A stretch of 64,000 nt of DNA from Bisporella sp. PMI_857 (GCA_021307315.1 JAJSPD010000069.1:176063-240062), one strand, 5' to 3'. Shown: positions 34,955-47,289, counted from the stretch's first letter. Program-made: numbers and translations. The notes: generated by a model from the sequence alone, not told the origin.

Positions 34955-35472
34955 ATGTTTTTACGGTGGAATTCATAATTTAGTTAATCACGGGTTCGGT
35001 TGTGTTCACCGAAAGAGGCGTTTTGTGCAACAACATTGAAAAACGGAATCAGCTCTAAGTGAGCTTTTCGGTTTTCCTGTTTTGGTTAGTCTATACACAA
35101 AGTACACGTTATGCCTTGTTGATTTCTTTTCTAGAGCCTTTCCGTTGTGGTAGCAGGACAATAGTCAACTCGTAATGGTTCTGGGTCGCGCGTGCGAGCT
35201 TTACAGGGACAGTTTCCTGCAGTTCTAGCGCAGGTCAACTTGGTTTTCATTCGTCGCTGCGCGATCCCGTGCATAAAGGCGGAGTGAGGCGGGACTTGTG
35301 GCGCCTAACTCTAAATTACTGTGGTGTATTCCAACACCTTTCTGAAGTTTTTGCCTTTGCGCATTTCGGATCCCTATACTGTCTCAACCAGAAATATGAA
35401 TAGAACACCCTCCCCTTCTTTAAACTCACAAAAGTTTCACGAAAATATATCAGACATCAAAAAGCGCGCAAT
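34955..35472. other. Upstream flank of copy D
   Basis: No gene supported. The last about 100 nt should hold the promoter of copy D; only a weak TATA-like TATGAATA near 35395 is seen. Confidence 0.35.
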
Positions 35473-35811
35473 ATGTGTATGACCCCTAGCTTTCGCCCAA
35501 GCTTTATTACCCGTCACGTACTAACGCCACAAGTAGTATCTTCTAGCGACACCATAGCCTTGTCGTGTGGCGTCGCATCTATCAGCCTCGCCATAGTGAC
35601 CATTTGGCTAACTTGTACAGTTCGTCGTCAGTCTCATGGTATGATTCCTTCTGCTATTTTGTGTATGTCTCTTCTGATACAATATTCAGGCGACCTCGAG
35701 AGGACAAACCCTCATCCTGAACCAGATTTATACAGGAACGTGATGATGGAGGAATTCCATTCACGGAGATGGTGGATGAAACACAACGGATATCGTCCAA
35801 AGACTTGTTGA
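35473..35811 (+). CDS. Small single-pass membrane protein, copy D (RRWWM-tail subtype)
   Basis: Exons 35473-35476 (ATG plus T), 35537-35638 (102 nt) and 35690-35811 give 75 aa. Intron 1 is GTATGA...CAAGTAG with a perfect TACTAAC branch (60 nt); the tandem acceptors AAG and TAG would differ by one residue. Intron 2 is GTATGA...ATTCAG (51 nt). Both are phase 1. The protein reads MLSSSDTIALSCGVASIS, one helix to about residue 28, a basic stop (TVRRQSHG), DLERTN, an acidic/Pro linker and the tail VMMEEFHSRRWWMKHNG. Copies G and H share this tail. In the unspliced frame the helix is preceded by unrelated residues, so the microexon model is preferred. Function unknown. Confidence 0.76.
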   Translation: MCMTPSFRPSFITRHVLTPQVVSSSDTIALSCGVASISLAIVTIWLTCTVRRQSHGMIPSAILCMSLLIQYSGDLERTNPHPEPDLYRNVMMEEFHSRRWWMKHNGYRPKTC

Positions 35812-37340
35812 TGGATTAAGGATAAATCTACATTAAGCCGGCGAAAATTGCGGAAATCAATCGCATTCGAAGGTCTACCTCCTTGGTGCTTGTGCGCAGA
35901 AGTTTATTTTCTTCATTGGTTAGATGTTTTGATTCTGAATAACTTGCAGTACATAGGATATTCATGAAAAACGAAACAATTCTTCAGGCTGCTGGTATGC
36001 GAGTATATTATATATCGATGATCATCTTTTGGGATATCTTAATTATCATCCATTCGGACAGCCTTTGGCTGTTTTAATGCATTGGAGCTCTTGTAACCAG
36101 TTCTAGAACTACAAGTTCGTGCCAGTTTGGTCGTTCTAAGGAGGATTGTCTCTTTTCTTCGTGTTGTAATTTTTCTGCACTTGTATAGAAGGTTTAAACG
36201 GTCATAGACAGCTGGAACCTCTGCACCATATGGACAAGTGCTCAGATAAACATCAGCTAGTATTATCAAATCGCTCTTGTGATGCATCTTTGATATAATG
36301 GACGACTAGTGGGCTTTGTCACGTGCTCCCTAGAGAGTAGGCTCTTGCTTGGGGTTTCGGAGGTTTCCACTCTGACGACACGAGTGATAGGTTGATTGCA
36401 CCTACCAGACCTACGGACTTTAAGCGTGTTTATCGGTCTTAGCAAGGCAGGATTATGAGGTAGTGTAACCAATGTTGTATATTTGCTATTGGAGTGTTGG
36501 CTTTGAGATTACACAACGTTGCCTAGCTAACCCTCTGAGTATGTCACATAAGCAGAAGGAGTCGAGGACCTGTATTGTCATGTTTCTCAATGTTCTTGGG
36601 AAGTCACCTGAGCCAGAGAGCTAGGCCCACGTACCCAAGCACCCTCTAATCGCAACTTCTGTTTGGAAGAGTCTAGATGCCATTGTCAGCGTGGATGAGC
36701 TTGTTTACTCATCAACAGCACCCGGGTCATCACAAAATGTCCCTCATTGGGCGGGGCGAGTAGGAGTAAAGACTTTCTAGCTCTATTTCTCTGGGGCCAG
36801 CCCGATCGAGTATGCAGCCAACAATCAGAAACCCGACCGGGCTGCCGTGAAGGTCTGAAATAGCAGAGGCTATTGGAGCATTGGATCATTGTATTTGTGT
36901 GCACCGAGTGAGAATACTTCAGAAATACAAGATTTGGGCCATGCATGAGTACGCAGAAGCTATACTTCCTTACCGACGATTGGGATATATTTGCCGATTC
37001 TAGTTTAGCCTCAACCACTGTGGCTGATGCGAGGGACCAAAAGAACTCGCTTGAGTTTTGGTATCTGTTGTACAGTATGCACTGCTCCCTCAGGCAGCCA
37101 ATCACGGTGTTGACCAGGACTTTAGAGCGCCGACTGCATGCAGCCTTATCCGCATCTTCATACCACTAGAGAGAGGCGTAGTCGATGAGGCACATTTGCC
37201 GGCATACGGGGTTAGCAGTGTTGACTCGTATCTCAATAATAGTGCTTACTCTACAAATATATGAGTTGAATCTTCTTACAGTTCGATAAGTCTGAAGGAA
37301 CCAACAAACCAAATGCTTAAAGATTATAGAGGGCCTCGTT
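35812..37340. other. Gene-free interval between copies D and E
   Basis: About 1.5 kb with only short, motif-less frames (for example 36686-37105 on the minus strand). No RNA gene or repeat recognised. A TATATG lies at 37258-37263, 78-83 nt upstream of copy E. Confidence 0.4.
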
Positions 37341-37611
37341 ATGTGCATGTCCTTTCGTTCCAAGAATCTATCACAGGTTGAGCATCATGTGCTAACTTTG
37401 AAGCAGTGTCTTCCAATGATATCATAGCCTTGTCCTTCGGCCTTGCCTCTGTCATACTGGCTTTAGTAACGATTTGGGTCACTCGTATAGCTCGTCGTCG
37501 TTCTACTCGTATGCTATCTTCAGCTAGTATTAGTTGCGTTTCTGCTAATACTTTATAGGGGACCGTGAAAGACATCTCGCCCACGAGCCACAGTTATACG
37601 AGCTGGCATGA
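37341..37611 (+). CDS. Small single-pass membrane protein, copy E (YELA-tail subtype)
   Basis: Exons 37341-37344 (ATG plus T), 37407-37508 (102 nt) and 37559-37611 give 52 aa, the smallest copy. Intron 1 starts GC rather than GT (GCATGT) and ends GAAGCAG, with TGCTAAC as branch; this is either a GC-AG intron or a splice-site mutation. Intron 2 is GTATGC...TTATAG with TGCTAAT. Both are phase 1. The protein starts MLSSNDIIALSFGLASVI, with one helix, then RIARRRSTR, and ends EPQLYELA. Copy F ends KPYELA, and the two introns 1 share the word CTTTCGTTCCAA, so E and F are the closest pair. Function unknown; whether this copy is spliced correctly is uncertain. Confidence 0.6.
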
Positions 37612-38282
37612 CTGGATATTCTCATGTATGTCACAAAGGTAGTGCTTAATTAGAGTTTTGGCACAATACATAGTACTCATTCTGGTGCCAGAACACACAA
37701 TAATAAGAGAGAGATCAGGAGAAGAATAATATCTTTTTCTTGGATTTTCTGGCTAGTTTCCGGTATTACAGCCTTAGGAATCAAGGCTTATCTTCTTGCA
37801 ACATCCTTTGCAGATGCATTAAATAGACACTGTCTTCGAGAATTTCAAGTGGGTAGCACTACTCTCCAGGTAGTTATGGATAACATGGGCATTAGTGACA
37901 TGGGAGTAAGGGGAGTAAGGGTCGAGACATTCCGTGCAGTTCATGAACACCTCTTCCTGTTGCAACGTTATCCCCACATATATATTACCGCGGTGCCTCT
38001 TCAAGAAATCGGTAAATACAAATCAAGCGTCATGATATAGGGCAATCGTAATCGAATTTTACAGTACTCCAAGGACATGGATGGAATTGAAGGATAAGTG
38101 ACAGATATTCTGGCTGAAAATATGTGGGTGAATCACATAGTTTGAGAATATATACCTGCAGATATCTCTTAATCACGATGAAGTGAGATTATTGAGGTAG
38201 GATTTTGAGAAGTATTAAAGGGGCTGGAAAAAAGGAAGGTAGGGCTGCGAAAGATGGCATACAGTTCCAGATATAATTGCAG
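37612..38282. other. Gene-free interval
   Basis: No gene supported in this 670-nt stretch. Confidence 0.4.
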
Positions 38283-38486
38283 ATGGATCCCAAGAAACAC
38301 TTCACAGAATTTTTAAAGCAAAGGGAGGAGAAGTACAAACATATCTGGGATGATACCATCGCCGCTGCTCACGAGGTGGAATCGAATTGGCTGGACGTTT
38401 GGGGGTTAGAAACATGCTACCTTCGAAAAGGACTGGAAAGAAGAGAATCAGCGCTTGAAGAAAGAGCGGAAGACGGATTCCAATGA
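38283..38486 (+). CDS. Hypothetical 67-aa charged helical protein
   Basis: An ATG frame encodes MDPKKHFTEFLKQREEKYKH followed by a Trp-containing, highly charged helical sequence ending EERAEDGFQ. It looks like a coiled-coil or helical-hairpin fragment, not random translation, but no family is recognised. An acceptor-like TAATTGCAG directly precedes the ATG, so it may be an exon of a lost longer gene. Confidence 0.25.
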   Translation: MDPKKHFTEFLKQREEKYKHIWDDTIAAAHEVESNWLDVWGLETCYLRKGLERRESALEERAEDGFQ

Positions 38487-39023
38487 ATTCCAAAACCATC
38501 AAGCGCCCAAGGAAAGGAATTTGGTGGAGAAGTAAACCCAAAAGGAAAGGATTAACAACGAAAGCGAAGCCAATCTAATCTCGATCAAAAACCAAAATAG
38601 AAGTACAGAAACAATTAGTGCATAGACTAGATGAAGTGTTGGAAACTAAGTGCTCTGAACATCGGATTCGGACTCGAATGACGTCAAAAGGCTAGAGATA
38701 TAACGTCAATCCATGGTATATTAAAGCCACAGTTAACTAAGACGGATCTAGTATAGAGCCAGCACGCGCCACCATCAACCCTTTTCAGGGGCTCGGTTAC
38801 CCTCCAATTGCGGTCGTTGTATTTCAAAGAAATATAAAGCTGAATTTGGTTTGAACTACTAGCTTTATAAACATAATTAGCAAAAAAGATTTTACACTAT
38901 CTCAAGATATACCGTATTAACAGGAATATATATAAAACCAAGTTTAATTAAGTTAGTTTTCATTAAATATTTTAATTTTATTTTGTTTACACAATAGCTT
39001 ATTGCAAGTAAAATAATACTAAT

Positions 39024-39173
39024 TGTCACGCGACAGGATCCTACGTGCCGAGTCGGTCGGTCCTCGGAGGCGGATCGTAAGGTATAAGTAGAGGGGTACG
39101 GGTAAAAGGAGAAGGGTAGATTAAGTTGTACACCAGAGCCTTTATAGTGGAACGCCTACGAATTTATATCACA
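39024..39173. mobile_element. Putative solo-LTR or repeat fragment
   Basis: The segment begins TGTCACGCGACAGG and ends ATATCACA (TG...CA), is GC-richer than its AT-rich surroundings, and contains a TATAAG-like box. A 7-nt direct repeat ATACTAA occurs at 39016-39022 and 39189-39195, which would suggest slightly different ends. No internal coding region or second LTR is present. Confidence 0.32.
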
Positions 39174-42100
39174 CTGCTTGCGGACCTTATACTAACAAAA
39201 ACTTTATGCTTTTACCAGAGTAACAATACCGTCTTTTACAAATTACTTTATCTTTTTACTGTATTACTCACTTTACCTCAAAAAAAAAAAAAAATTTAAC
39301 TAAAGTACGAAGCAAGCATAGATGGGCTACGGTTAATTAAGATATAAAAGTATATGATTTCTTGTATAAACTTAGTACCAGCGGAGATAGCATGGTATGA
39401 AACGCATTGTGCGGGTGGGTTTTAAGGGCCGAAACACTGCAATGTTGTGACATTGCTTCCTATGTACGATATGGAATCATGAATTTCAATTCCTGTAGTT
39501 CGAGCAAAGACTCTGGTCACTTAGATTCCATGCAAGAGAATTCTATTTGGTAGAATACAGTATATGGAGGCAGTATTTACGTAAGGCAAAATAGGAACCG
39601 ATATGCGAATGGATGCAAGTATTAATATGGAGGTGCGGAAGTGAGGATGGAGGTGGAAAGAAATAAATATCAAGGTGTTGAGATGCGCTGCGGGGTTCAA
39701 CAGAATCGGTCAGGGCATCACCGTCGCCCACTCGTGGATTGAGCAGAGATCGCAAGGCTGGCGAAAGGAGGTTGCAGAAACTTGACCTAACAATTCGAGT
39801 CGGAGCGAAGGATATTATTGAGGATATTATGGTGAACAAGAACTAAGCATATACGCGACGACTTGGAAAAGATGGCATGCGTGAACCGTGGAAGTACCGG
39901 ACAAAGGTTGAAGAATTATGTAGAACCGGTGAATGAGAATGGACGGATTGATGACTGCCCCAAATGCAAACAATGCGGACCACTTATTCCACATGTGCCC
40001 GGCGTTGAGAAACAAGGGATCTAGAAACTTCAATTCCTTCCTTTGCTTGAACCGAGGTGGGAAACTAATGAATGCGTATCCAGTCAATTTGAGGGTATGG
40101 TTCCTTTACGGATGAACGCCAAGGATCATTAACTGAGTGCCAGAGACAGACTACACGGTGCCAGAAGCAGTAATGAACCGGCTATTTCCGACCCTTCTTG
40201 AAAGACTGGAGTAGGAATGCGCAAGATTTCAGAGATATTCCTCTGTGGGCAGACAGAGTCCAGGGAGAGCACAATTTCTTTGTGTTAGCCGGATATGAAA
40301 TTGAGTCGAAGAGAACTATATCATCGGAATATAGAAGATTGTAGGTTGGATGTTGGTGGTGACCAGCTGCCAATGGCTGATTCATCTTTGGTCGAAGGAG
40401 GAAATGCTAGGCCGGCAGGTGACGAATCATTGGCGGGCAAGATTCTAGATGAACCAGCAAGAAAATGGGCCTCACCCATATTGCTGAGCCATCAAGGGAT
40501 CGAAGGTTGAGTGTGCAAACTATGGCAACGTGCACCCTAGGGGCATCCACCATTCTTGTGGCAAACTTGGTGTTGCGGAGCATCAAGTAGAGCAGTGCGA
40601 GCGATTGTGTTGATCGTTTCCGGGCCCATTTGTCCCCACCCCCTCTGCCTTGCATACACCAATGGCAGATATATACACAATCCAATTGTATCACCGTTTC
40701 CATGGGTCTGTTTTGTTGACCGATATTCGTGGATGAAGAGCGAACAGAGATCTATTAGCAGTTAGATTGCAGGTCCATCATGATTGCTCTGAGAAGTTGT
40801 CTACATAGTGAATTGCAACATACAAACCTCTCGTCATTTTAAGCAGATCCCATTTGCCCCAGGCCTAAATCCAACAATCAGCCATATGAATCATGGCTGC
40901 TATCAAGGCGCACCAGCTGTCTCGCACAATATGCGGATGACGGCGTAGATATTGTCGAGCAATTTACATATATAGGTGGAAGAGGCAGTCGACTTGACGG
41001 ACATCTCGAGCGGGGCCACAGCCCTCTACCTTATAGTAAGTATTCGCGTCGTGTCGGCGCTTGAAGGAGATAGCTTACTGATTACCGCGTAGTCCTTGAT
41101 AGGCTTTTTCGGCACGTCTTTGTTAATTGTTGCGATTACAAAATCTAGTCACAGGGTTGGCAATGCAACTACGTACTATTGGAATACGTGGAATTGTAGT
41201 CTGGATGAAAAAGCGTGGGGAGTGGTATGGCGCGACAGAGTTGTTGCTGTCCTCGGTTAATAAGCCAAGGGGTCATTGTTGTTGCTAGCAGGTGATAGTG
41301 CAGTTTTAACTCATCATTTCGATTAACCGCGCATTCCACATCAAATTGCATAGTTCGGACTATCGAATTGACTCAAGTGTTGATTTTGAATGCGACTCTC
41401 ACGCTTCTACCTTACACGGCAATCAGTCTATGGAAACCAAGCAGCGAATCAGTTCCTGCTTGCTCAAGCAAAGTTAATATTCAGGCAATACTAGCTATCT
41501 ACCAGATACAATGCGTCAGTGCCAATATCCAGCAACCAGTTAGACATAGTGTCATGAGGAATCTACTATTTCGCAGATTCTTTTGGTGCGAATTCTCTGG
41601 CCCAATTCTGCATATTCCGCTGGAACCCGGACAACTGCGTTTATTGCTCGAGCTCAACGAGCTCAAGGTGTTGTTCTTCCAAAGGCTCGATCTCCTTCAA
41701 CTCCTTGTGGGGGTTTCGGCCGATCTGGGCAAGGTATCACCCCACACTTTGCCTTGCCAGTCGGGGACTTGTGAGAGCATTGGTGTGGTGCTTGATGATT
41801 ATCGCTTCTAGTTCGATGTGCTCTGGCCTTGTACTTCATGCCTTGCCAATCCTCTCCCTACACCATCCTTATTGTTGCTTCGTAACATATCTGGTTGGCG
41901 TGTCTGCCGCATGTTGTATCAGTTCGACAAAATAACTCGACAAAGTCTGAGCCTTTCTTGCAGCAACGTCTCATAGAATTCTGGAGCGAAGCCTCTGTAA
42001 GCTTTTGGAACGCTGAATAGCAATAACTTCCTATCCTGGTCGCTCTGATATTTATTCAGACTTGCACACATCTTATTTGTTACAGATTTCTTCTTCCACC

Positions 42101-45100
42101 GCGCTCCCTTTGCCCCAAGCACTCACCTCCTCACGGCATATTTTGTAGATTCGACATATGTGACCCAAGCTCATTTCGGATGCTCCAAGCGTTCGTCTAT
42201 TCTGCGAATTTATTCTAAGAATATGTGCTATCAGCTTTTATCGATTGAAAGCTATTTGATAGGTGCTTTGTGTGTTTGTTGATGTTGTAGATTGATGTCA
42301 TACCAGCTTACGCTCCCAATGGTGCTCCTTCCGGCGGAGGTCCGGCTCGAGTTTTCAGGAAAATAATAAACTTTTAACCAGAACATTGACTCGCAGAATC
42401 TTGCACAAGATAGGTAGTTCTTTTGTGTTGTTTTTCTCTTATAGATCGCGTGAATATCCCGAGTTTACCTCGCAGCTTGCATTGGCTTTCGATTGGGACT
42501 GGGATACACATGGAGGGACACAAAGGGGCCGAAAATCCAGTGCAGTACGAAAGTGGTGAGGAATCTGGCTTAAATAAAGGTGATGTGTACAAGCACTTCA
42601 GTGAATTAATGGGAAAAGATAGGGTCATAATTCTAATATTGCAAAAGTGTGTCCACACCATCTGTGCTCTATTGCGCTCCAAACCTTGTGTTGGTTAACT
42701 TCAGCCAGCTTCCCTGGGGCCAATACTGATACACCCACGACTCGCATCAGGCCGCCGCATCAGGCACATGAAACCTTGTTCGAATTTCCTTACTTTGTCA
42801 TATCTCTTCTTAGCAAAGAGGAATCCATTGGTTCTCCCCCCTCAAATCTCTTCTGATCGCCCATCTAACTTCTGTGCAATTATAGCTCCCTGGCTATCAC
42901 ACCAGCTTTCGTGCCGTGTCGTTTTCAGCGTACGGCACGTATTCTTCTCATAGCCACGGCGTCTGCAAGTCTGGTATATCGAGTGGTCGAGTGGGATTGT
43001 TTCGGGAGGATACTGGCAGGGGACATCATAAACTCCCTGTCTACAATTTGATGGCCCAAGTGGCCCTAATTACCACCACCACCATTCCAACGATCACTTT
43101 GCAAACAAGCTAGGGCATTCCTGGATAACGCTACGCTCGGTGAACAGCTCCTGGCCACTAAACCTGCAATGGCCAAGACTGAATCGAGTGTACTCGAACT
43201 CCTATGCACAAGACATATCCGCAAACGTTCATGTTAATCTATGGTGATTAGATCCTGCGCTGAGCGTCCCAGACTGGTTCTCGTTGTCACCGTCGTGAAC
43301 AGTGGCCGAAATAACTGAGCTTCATATAGTGAATGTTTAGGAGGCTCTCATATTGCTACCGTCGCAGGGGATATGTACACCGTGTAGGATCCAGTGTATG
43401 CGGCACCTGACTCGTTGATTGAGGGGTTTTACATTGAACGTTACACAGAAATCTTACTCCGGGGATACGGGGAGCTCTGACAATCCTAAAATTCTGATGG
43501 TGTCTGTCAGCCATCCGATGCATTACCTTTTAGACTTAATGCAAGTTGGAAACTACCAAGTCATGTTTTGGGCCTCTAGATTTGCTCTCAAACACTTGAA
43601 AGATCCATTATGGCCAGGAGAAGAATTAATAGACCTGGGCCGCTCAGGGTCAGCTTTGGATAATAATTCCCGGCGTTGTGTTGAGGAGGAGCATTCCCAG
43701 GCTGCAATATTGAGGCCACACTACAGCCTTCTATTTTCGCACTACCCCCCTGAAAAAAAACAAAGAATGCAACTACAATAGCCTAGGCCGTCGGAAGCCA
43801 TTCTATTCCATTCCGCCCCTTCGCCCCCACCGCGCTTTCACGCGTTTTTTGGTAGATCCTTGACCCACTACAGTGCTTTGCTGGGCGTGGGTATGGTAGG
43901 GTCGTATTAAGGACTTATATCCAGCCTTATGCTAGCCAACCACAAGCACATCCACATGTTGGTTGTAAATATTATTTCTTGTATTGCAGCCCAAGATCAT
44001 ATTTACCCTGTTGCACCGTGTTCGTTGTTCTGAAATCGCCTACATCTCTCTATCTCTGGACTCTGTGTAGCGGGAGTGAAATACAAAGCACTAAATAGGC
44101 GCGGACAGTTTTCACAGTCAGCAGCGGTCGTGGAATAACTTCCCAGGTGACCTCTCGATTACAAATACCGTGGAATATGCATCGGATATTCAAGTTCACG
44201 AAAAAGCGAGCTCCTACCTGATACTCGCTTTACACAGGAATTATTTTCAAGTGATATCATCCACGTGTCATGTGGAATCACCTGTCATAACACGGTGGTG
44301 GTAAATCTATAAATTACCCATGCAGTTCACTGTTATTTCCAGGTACGTTTTAATTCCTCCTGGCAAATGTAAATCTATACACTAACATTAAAAGAACAGG
44401 GGATTTTGGAAGCTAAAATCTGATGTATCCATCCTTCAAGTTCGATAATGAACTTCGAGTACAACAACAAAGGCCATAATAAAGGAAGTTCACAAGGAGG
44501 CGTACGGATAGGGAGGTCTCAATCGAAGCGATAGCAAGTGGCAGGCTGGGAGAATACTTTGATGCTTCAGTCGTGAAGGGAGTGAAGATGTGTTCTAGCT
44601 CACGTCGAATGCGACTTCAATCTTTGCAGTTTCGCCATTTACATTCTGGCTAGCTTGTATTTTCAGAGACAAAAGGCGAATTCTACATCAGCCATGGCCA
44701 CTGAACACACGGCAGTAGATACGGCATGCAAGGACGGAGTCTCAACCAGCAACTTCACGAATGGCGGGTTGAGCAACGGTCTGCACTTACCCCAGAATCT
44801 GGAGCTCAGAAGCTCTGCCAATCTTGGAGAAGCCCAACTATAATGTCTCGGATTATTACGAGATATTTTAATACGCAAGTCTGCTGAACTTCTTTGCACT
44901 GTTGAGCTGAAAGCCTCATAGACTCTGATTGCAGAATAAATCTTTGAACCATACTCCTGTTCGCTACGGTTGGGAAGCAAGAGACTGCCTCGGAATCTTT
45001 GTAGGACAACCAAAATATCCTCTCCTTCGAGGACCTCTTTATCTCTCCTAGACAAGAATACTGACTCCTTGACCTCCACGGAGAGGTGTCTGCCGTTTGA

Positions 45101-45986
45101 TTCAAGGTTCATACTACATATCTGATAATGCGATGTGATACGAAGATCTACTGCATCGATGGCTTTGCAGCCTCCTTGCGAGAATTTTTAACAATATCCG
45201 GTATCGTAAATCCACACACGGAAAACAGGCTTGTATCTCAGCGGTGGACGAGGTTTGTTGCGCCAAAAAGAAGTGTGCTTTGACGTAAAGTGACGATTTG
45301 GCCCACACTTTTACTGAATAATCTGGACCTTCACTTCCTCATTGTGCGGTACGTGCGCTCGATTCCGTGCGGAGTCGGTTCAAGTGTGTCAAGTGCGCAG
45401 CACCGAGCTGGAAGCTTCTAACATCCCATCATTGGACGAAGGAATGCTTAGCAACACGGGGGGAGGGCTTATCCCTGGACCGCCATCCCCCTCTCCTTGT
45501 CCGGATGTCGCCTTCTTGTAGTGCACACCGCCAGGGCCATTACATCTACTTTCCTCGCGCAACTTGTAATATAATACAGGCCGCACCAAGAGGCTTTCCC
45601 ACCGGACCAGTCCCCAATCTGAGACAATGCCAAACAAAAGCAACAAAAGGTTTTTCGTTTTTAGCAGGTACCGCATCCACACTGTTGCAATGTTGCTTTT
45701 GTCCACGTCGGTCAATACGTATCTGCAATGCGCCATACCTCAATCACAATCAAGAATTTTGGCCTGCAAAACTCGCTCTTTACCATGTACGGCGTAGCGA
45801 ATATCCACAGGGCCAAATATGATATGCTCTCTTACATTTCATTCATCGATCTTTGCTTGGGCTGCGGAGGTGGATGACCCGGGACGGTTGAGCCTTGTGT
45901 TTCCTTAGGATGCGTTGCCTGGCGGAATCACGAATAAATCGATTGACAACCTGTGGGTGCGGCGATGTTCTCTCCCTTCAAAAAAG

Positions 45987-45993
45987 TATAAAT
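45987..45993 (+). promoter_or_regulatory. TATA box of copy F
   Basis: TATAAAT lies 81-87 nt upstream of the copy F start codon, within the same spacing as in copies B, C and G. Confidence 0.5.
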
Positions 45994-46073
45994 CCTCCTT
46001 CCCCTTCCGAATTGACGCTTCTCCAATATTCTACTCCTTCAGTACTTTCGAGAAACTCAATAGAGATCTGAAT

Positions 46074-46343
46074 ATGTGTATGTTCTTTCGTTCCAAACTC
46101 AGATCTTGAACTCCATATGCTGACCAACACACAATAGCGTCTTCCAGCGATATTATCGCCTTGTCGGTTGGACTTGTATCTGTCAGCCTCAATATAATAG
46201 CAATATGGGTTACCAGAATTCCCTGTCATCATTGCCAAGGCATGCTACACTGTTATCCAGATATGAACTCCTTCTTACACGTCGCAGACGACATCCAAAA
46301 AATTCATCATCACGAACTTCAAAAACCGTACGAACTGGCGTGA
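46074..46343 (+). CDS. Small single-pass membrane protein, copy F (YELA-tail subtype)
   Basis: Exons 46074-46077 (ATG plus T), 46138-46239 (102 nt) and 46288-46343 give 53 aa. Intron 1 is GTATGT...CACAATAG with TGCTGAC as branch (60 nt). Intron 2 would start GC (GCATGC) and end GTCGCAG (48 nt). Because 48 nt is a multiple of three and contains no stop, retaining it gives a 69-aa form, so both products are possible. The protein starts MSSSSDIIALSVGLVSVS, has one helix, a weakly basic segment with CHHC, and ends HELQKPYELA. Its exon 2 length matches copies D, E, G and H exactly. Function unknown. Confidence 0.7.
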
Positions 46344-46940
46344 CTGGGGAGCCTCAAGTTTGAAGGTGGCAGATGATCGGAACGTTGATAAAATACGGAC
46401 TTCTGGGGTTGGGTTTACATAGAGACGTGGAAATATGAGGTGTTTCAGAAAAACGATACTGCTTCCTCCTGGAGTCCGCGAAGAAGGATTCCATATCACA
46501 GACTCAGGAGCAGAAGTCTGCTGTCTCGTTTGTTGCAAGATTGTGATGGAGCAATACCTGGACTTGTGTGAGGTTTCTTACCAGACCTGTTTTTTATCTA
46601 TGCGTTTCTCTGCATCCTCTATAAGAAGTTTGCCTCTAGCGAGAGCAAGGTATCATTGCGTGTCTCATAAAACATACCACAGCGTCTGGGACATAGGCGT
46701 ACCATAACTTAGCATTCTATTTTATCACCCTGGCAAGGAGGATACAAAGGGGCTATGAACACTTCAAGACTTCGCATGAATCTCTCCATCAAAGTGTGCT
46801 CCAGCGAGCGGGAGAGACTCCAGTGCCTTACTCAGTGCAGCAGGAGACACAGTGACAATAAGGCAGCAAGTTTATGTTCCGGATTCTGGGTGCTTTGAGG
46901 TTTCCAATTTCTGTTATTCTCGCTTCTATTAGATCTGCTT
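46344..46940. other. Gene-free interval between copies F and H
   Basis: Separates convergent copies F (+) and H (-). No feature supported. Confidence 0.4.
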
Positions 46941-47289
46941 TCATGGCCCATCCCCATTCCTCATCCATAACCTTCGCAACTGCAATTCTTCAATCATCAT
47001 ATCTGCCTCCATAGTCCTCTTTACGGCTCGTCCTCCATGAATATTTCCTCCATGAAGCCTTTCAAGGTCTCCTACAACTTCTAGTTAGAAGACAAAGTAT
47101 GCTGTCGGGAGAATATAGTTACGAACTGTGGGTCTCCAGCCTAGCAGCTTTAGTGACCCAAATTGTCGCCACTGCTAGTGTTATAGAAATGACCCCGCAT
47201 GACAAGGCTATCACATCGCTCGAGGATACTGTATATGCGTGAGCAGTGACTTATTAGTCATCAAATTTACTAAAATAGCACCTACACAT
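46941..47289 (-). CDS. Small single-pass membrane protein, copy H (RRLWM-tail subtype)
   Basis: Exons 47289-47286 (ATG plus T), 47228-47127 (102 nt) and 47071-46941 give 78 aa. Intron 1 is GTAGGT...TATACAG (57 nt). Intron 2 is GTTCGT...GTTGTAG with TTCTAAC as branch (55 nt); the donor is weak but is the only one that keeps the conserved phase-1 join to RDLER. The protein starts MLSSSDVIALSCGVISIT, has one helix to about residue 28, KAARLETH, a Gly-rich linker and the tail DMMIEELQLRRLWMRNGDG, as in copies D and G. This is the only right-hand copy on the minus strand. No frame of 60 codons reveals it, so standard annotation would miss it. Confidence 0.72.

Larger units (their letters stand above)
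38487..46073. other. Long gene-poor region
   Basis: About 7.6 kb without a convincing gene. It contains a putative LTR-like fragment at 39024-39173 with a poly-A run near 39280, short reverse-transcriptase-like words at about 40.2 and 40.9 kb, and a possible small two-exon frame near 40.97-41.26 kb. Many short frames (for example 41368-41811, 43419-43781, 45367-45822) have no motifs, splice logic or consistent composition. The region looks like decayed repeat and intergenic DNA. Confidence 0.45.

Noticed and set aside
41368..41811. 147-codon plus-strand frame
   Set aside because: Leucine-rich but with no domain, no promoter and no splice support; could not be extended into a plausible protein.
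43419..43781. 120-codon plus-strand frame
   Set aside because: No recognisable motif; begins without an ATG and composition looks random.
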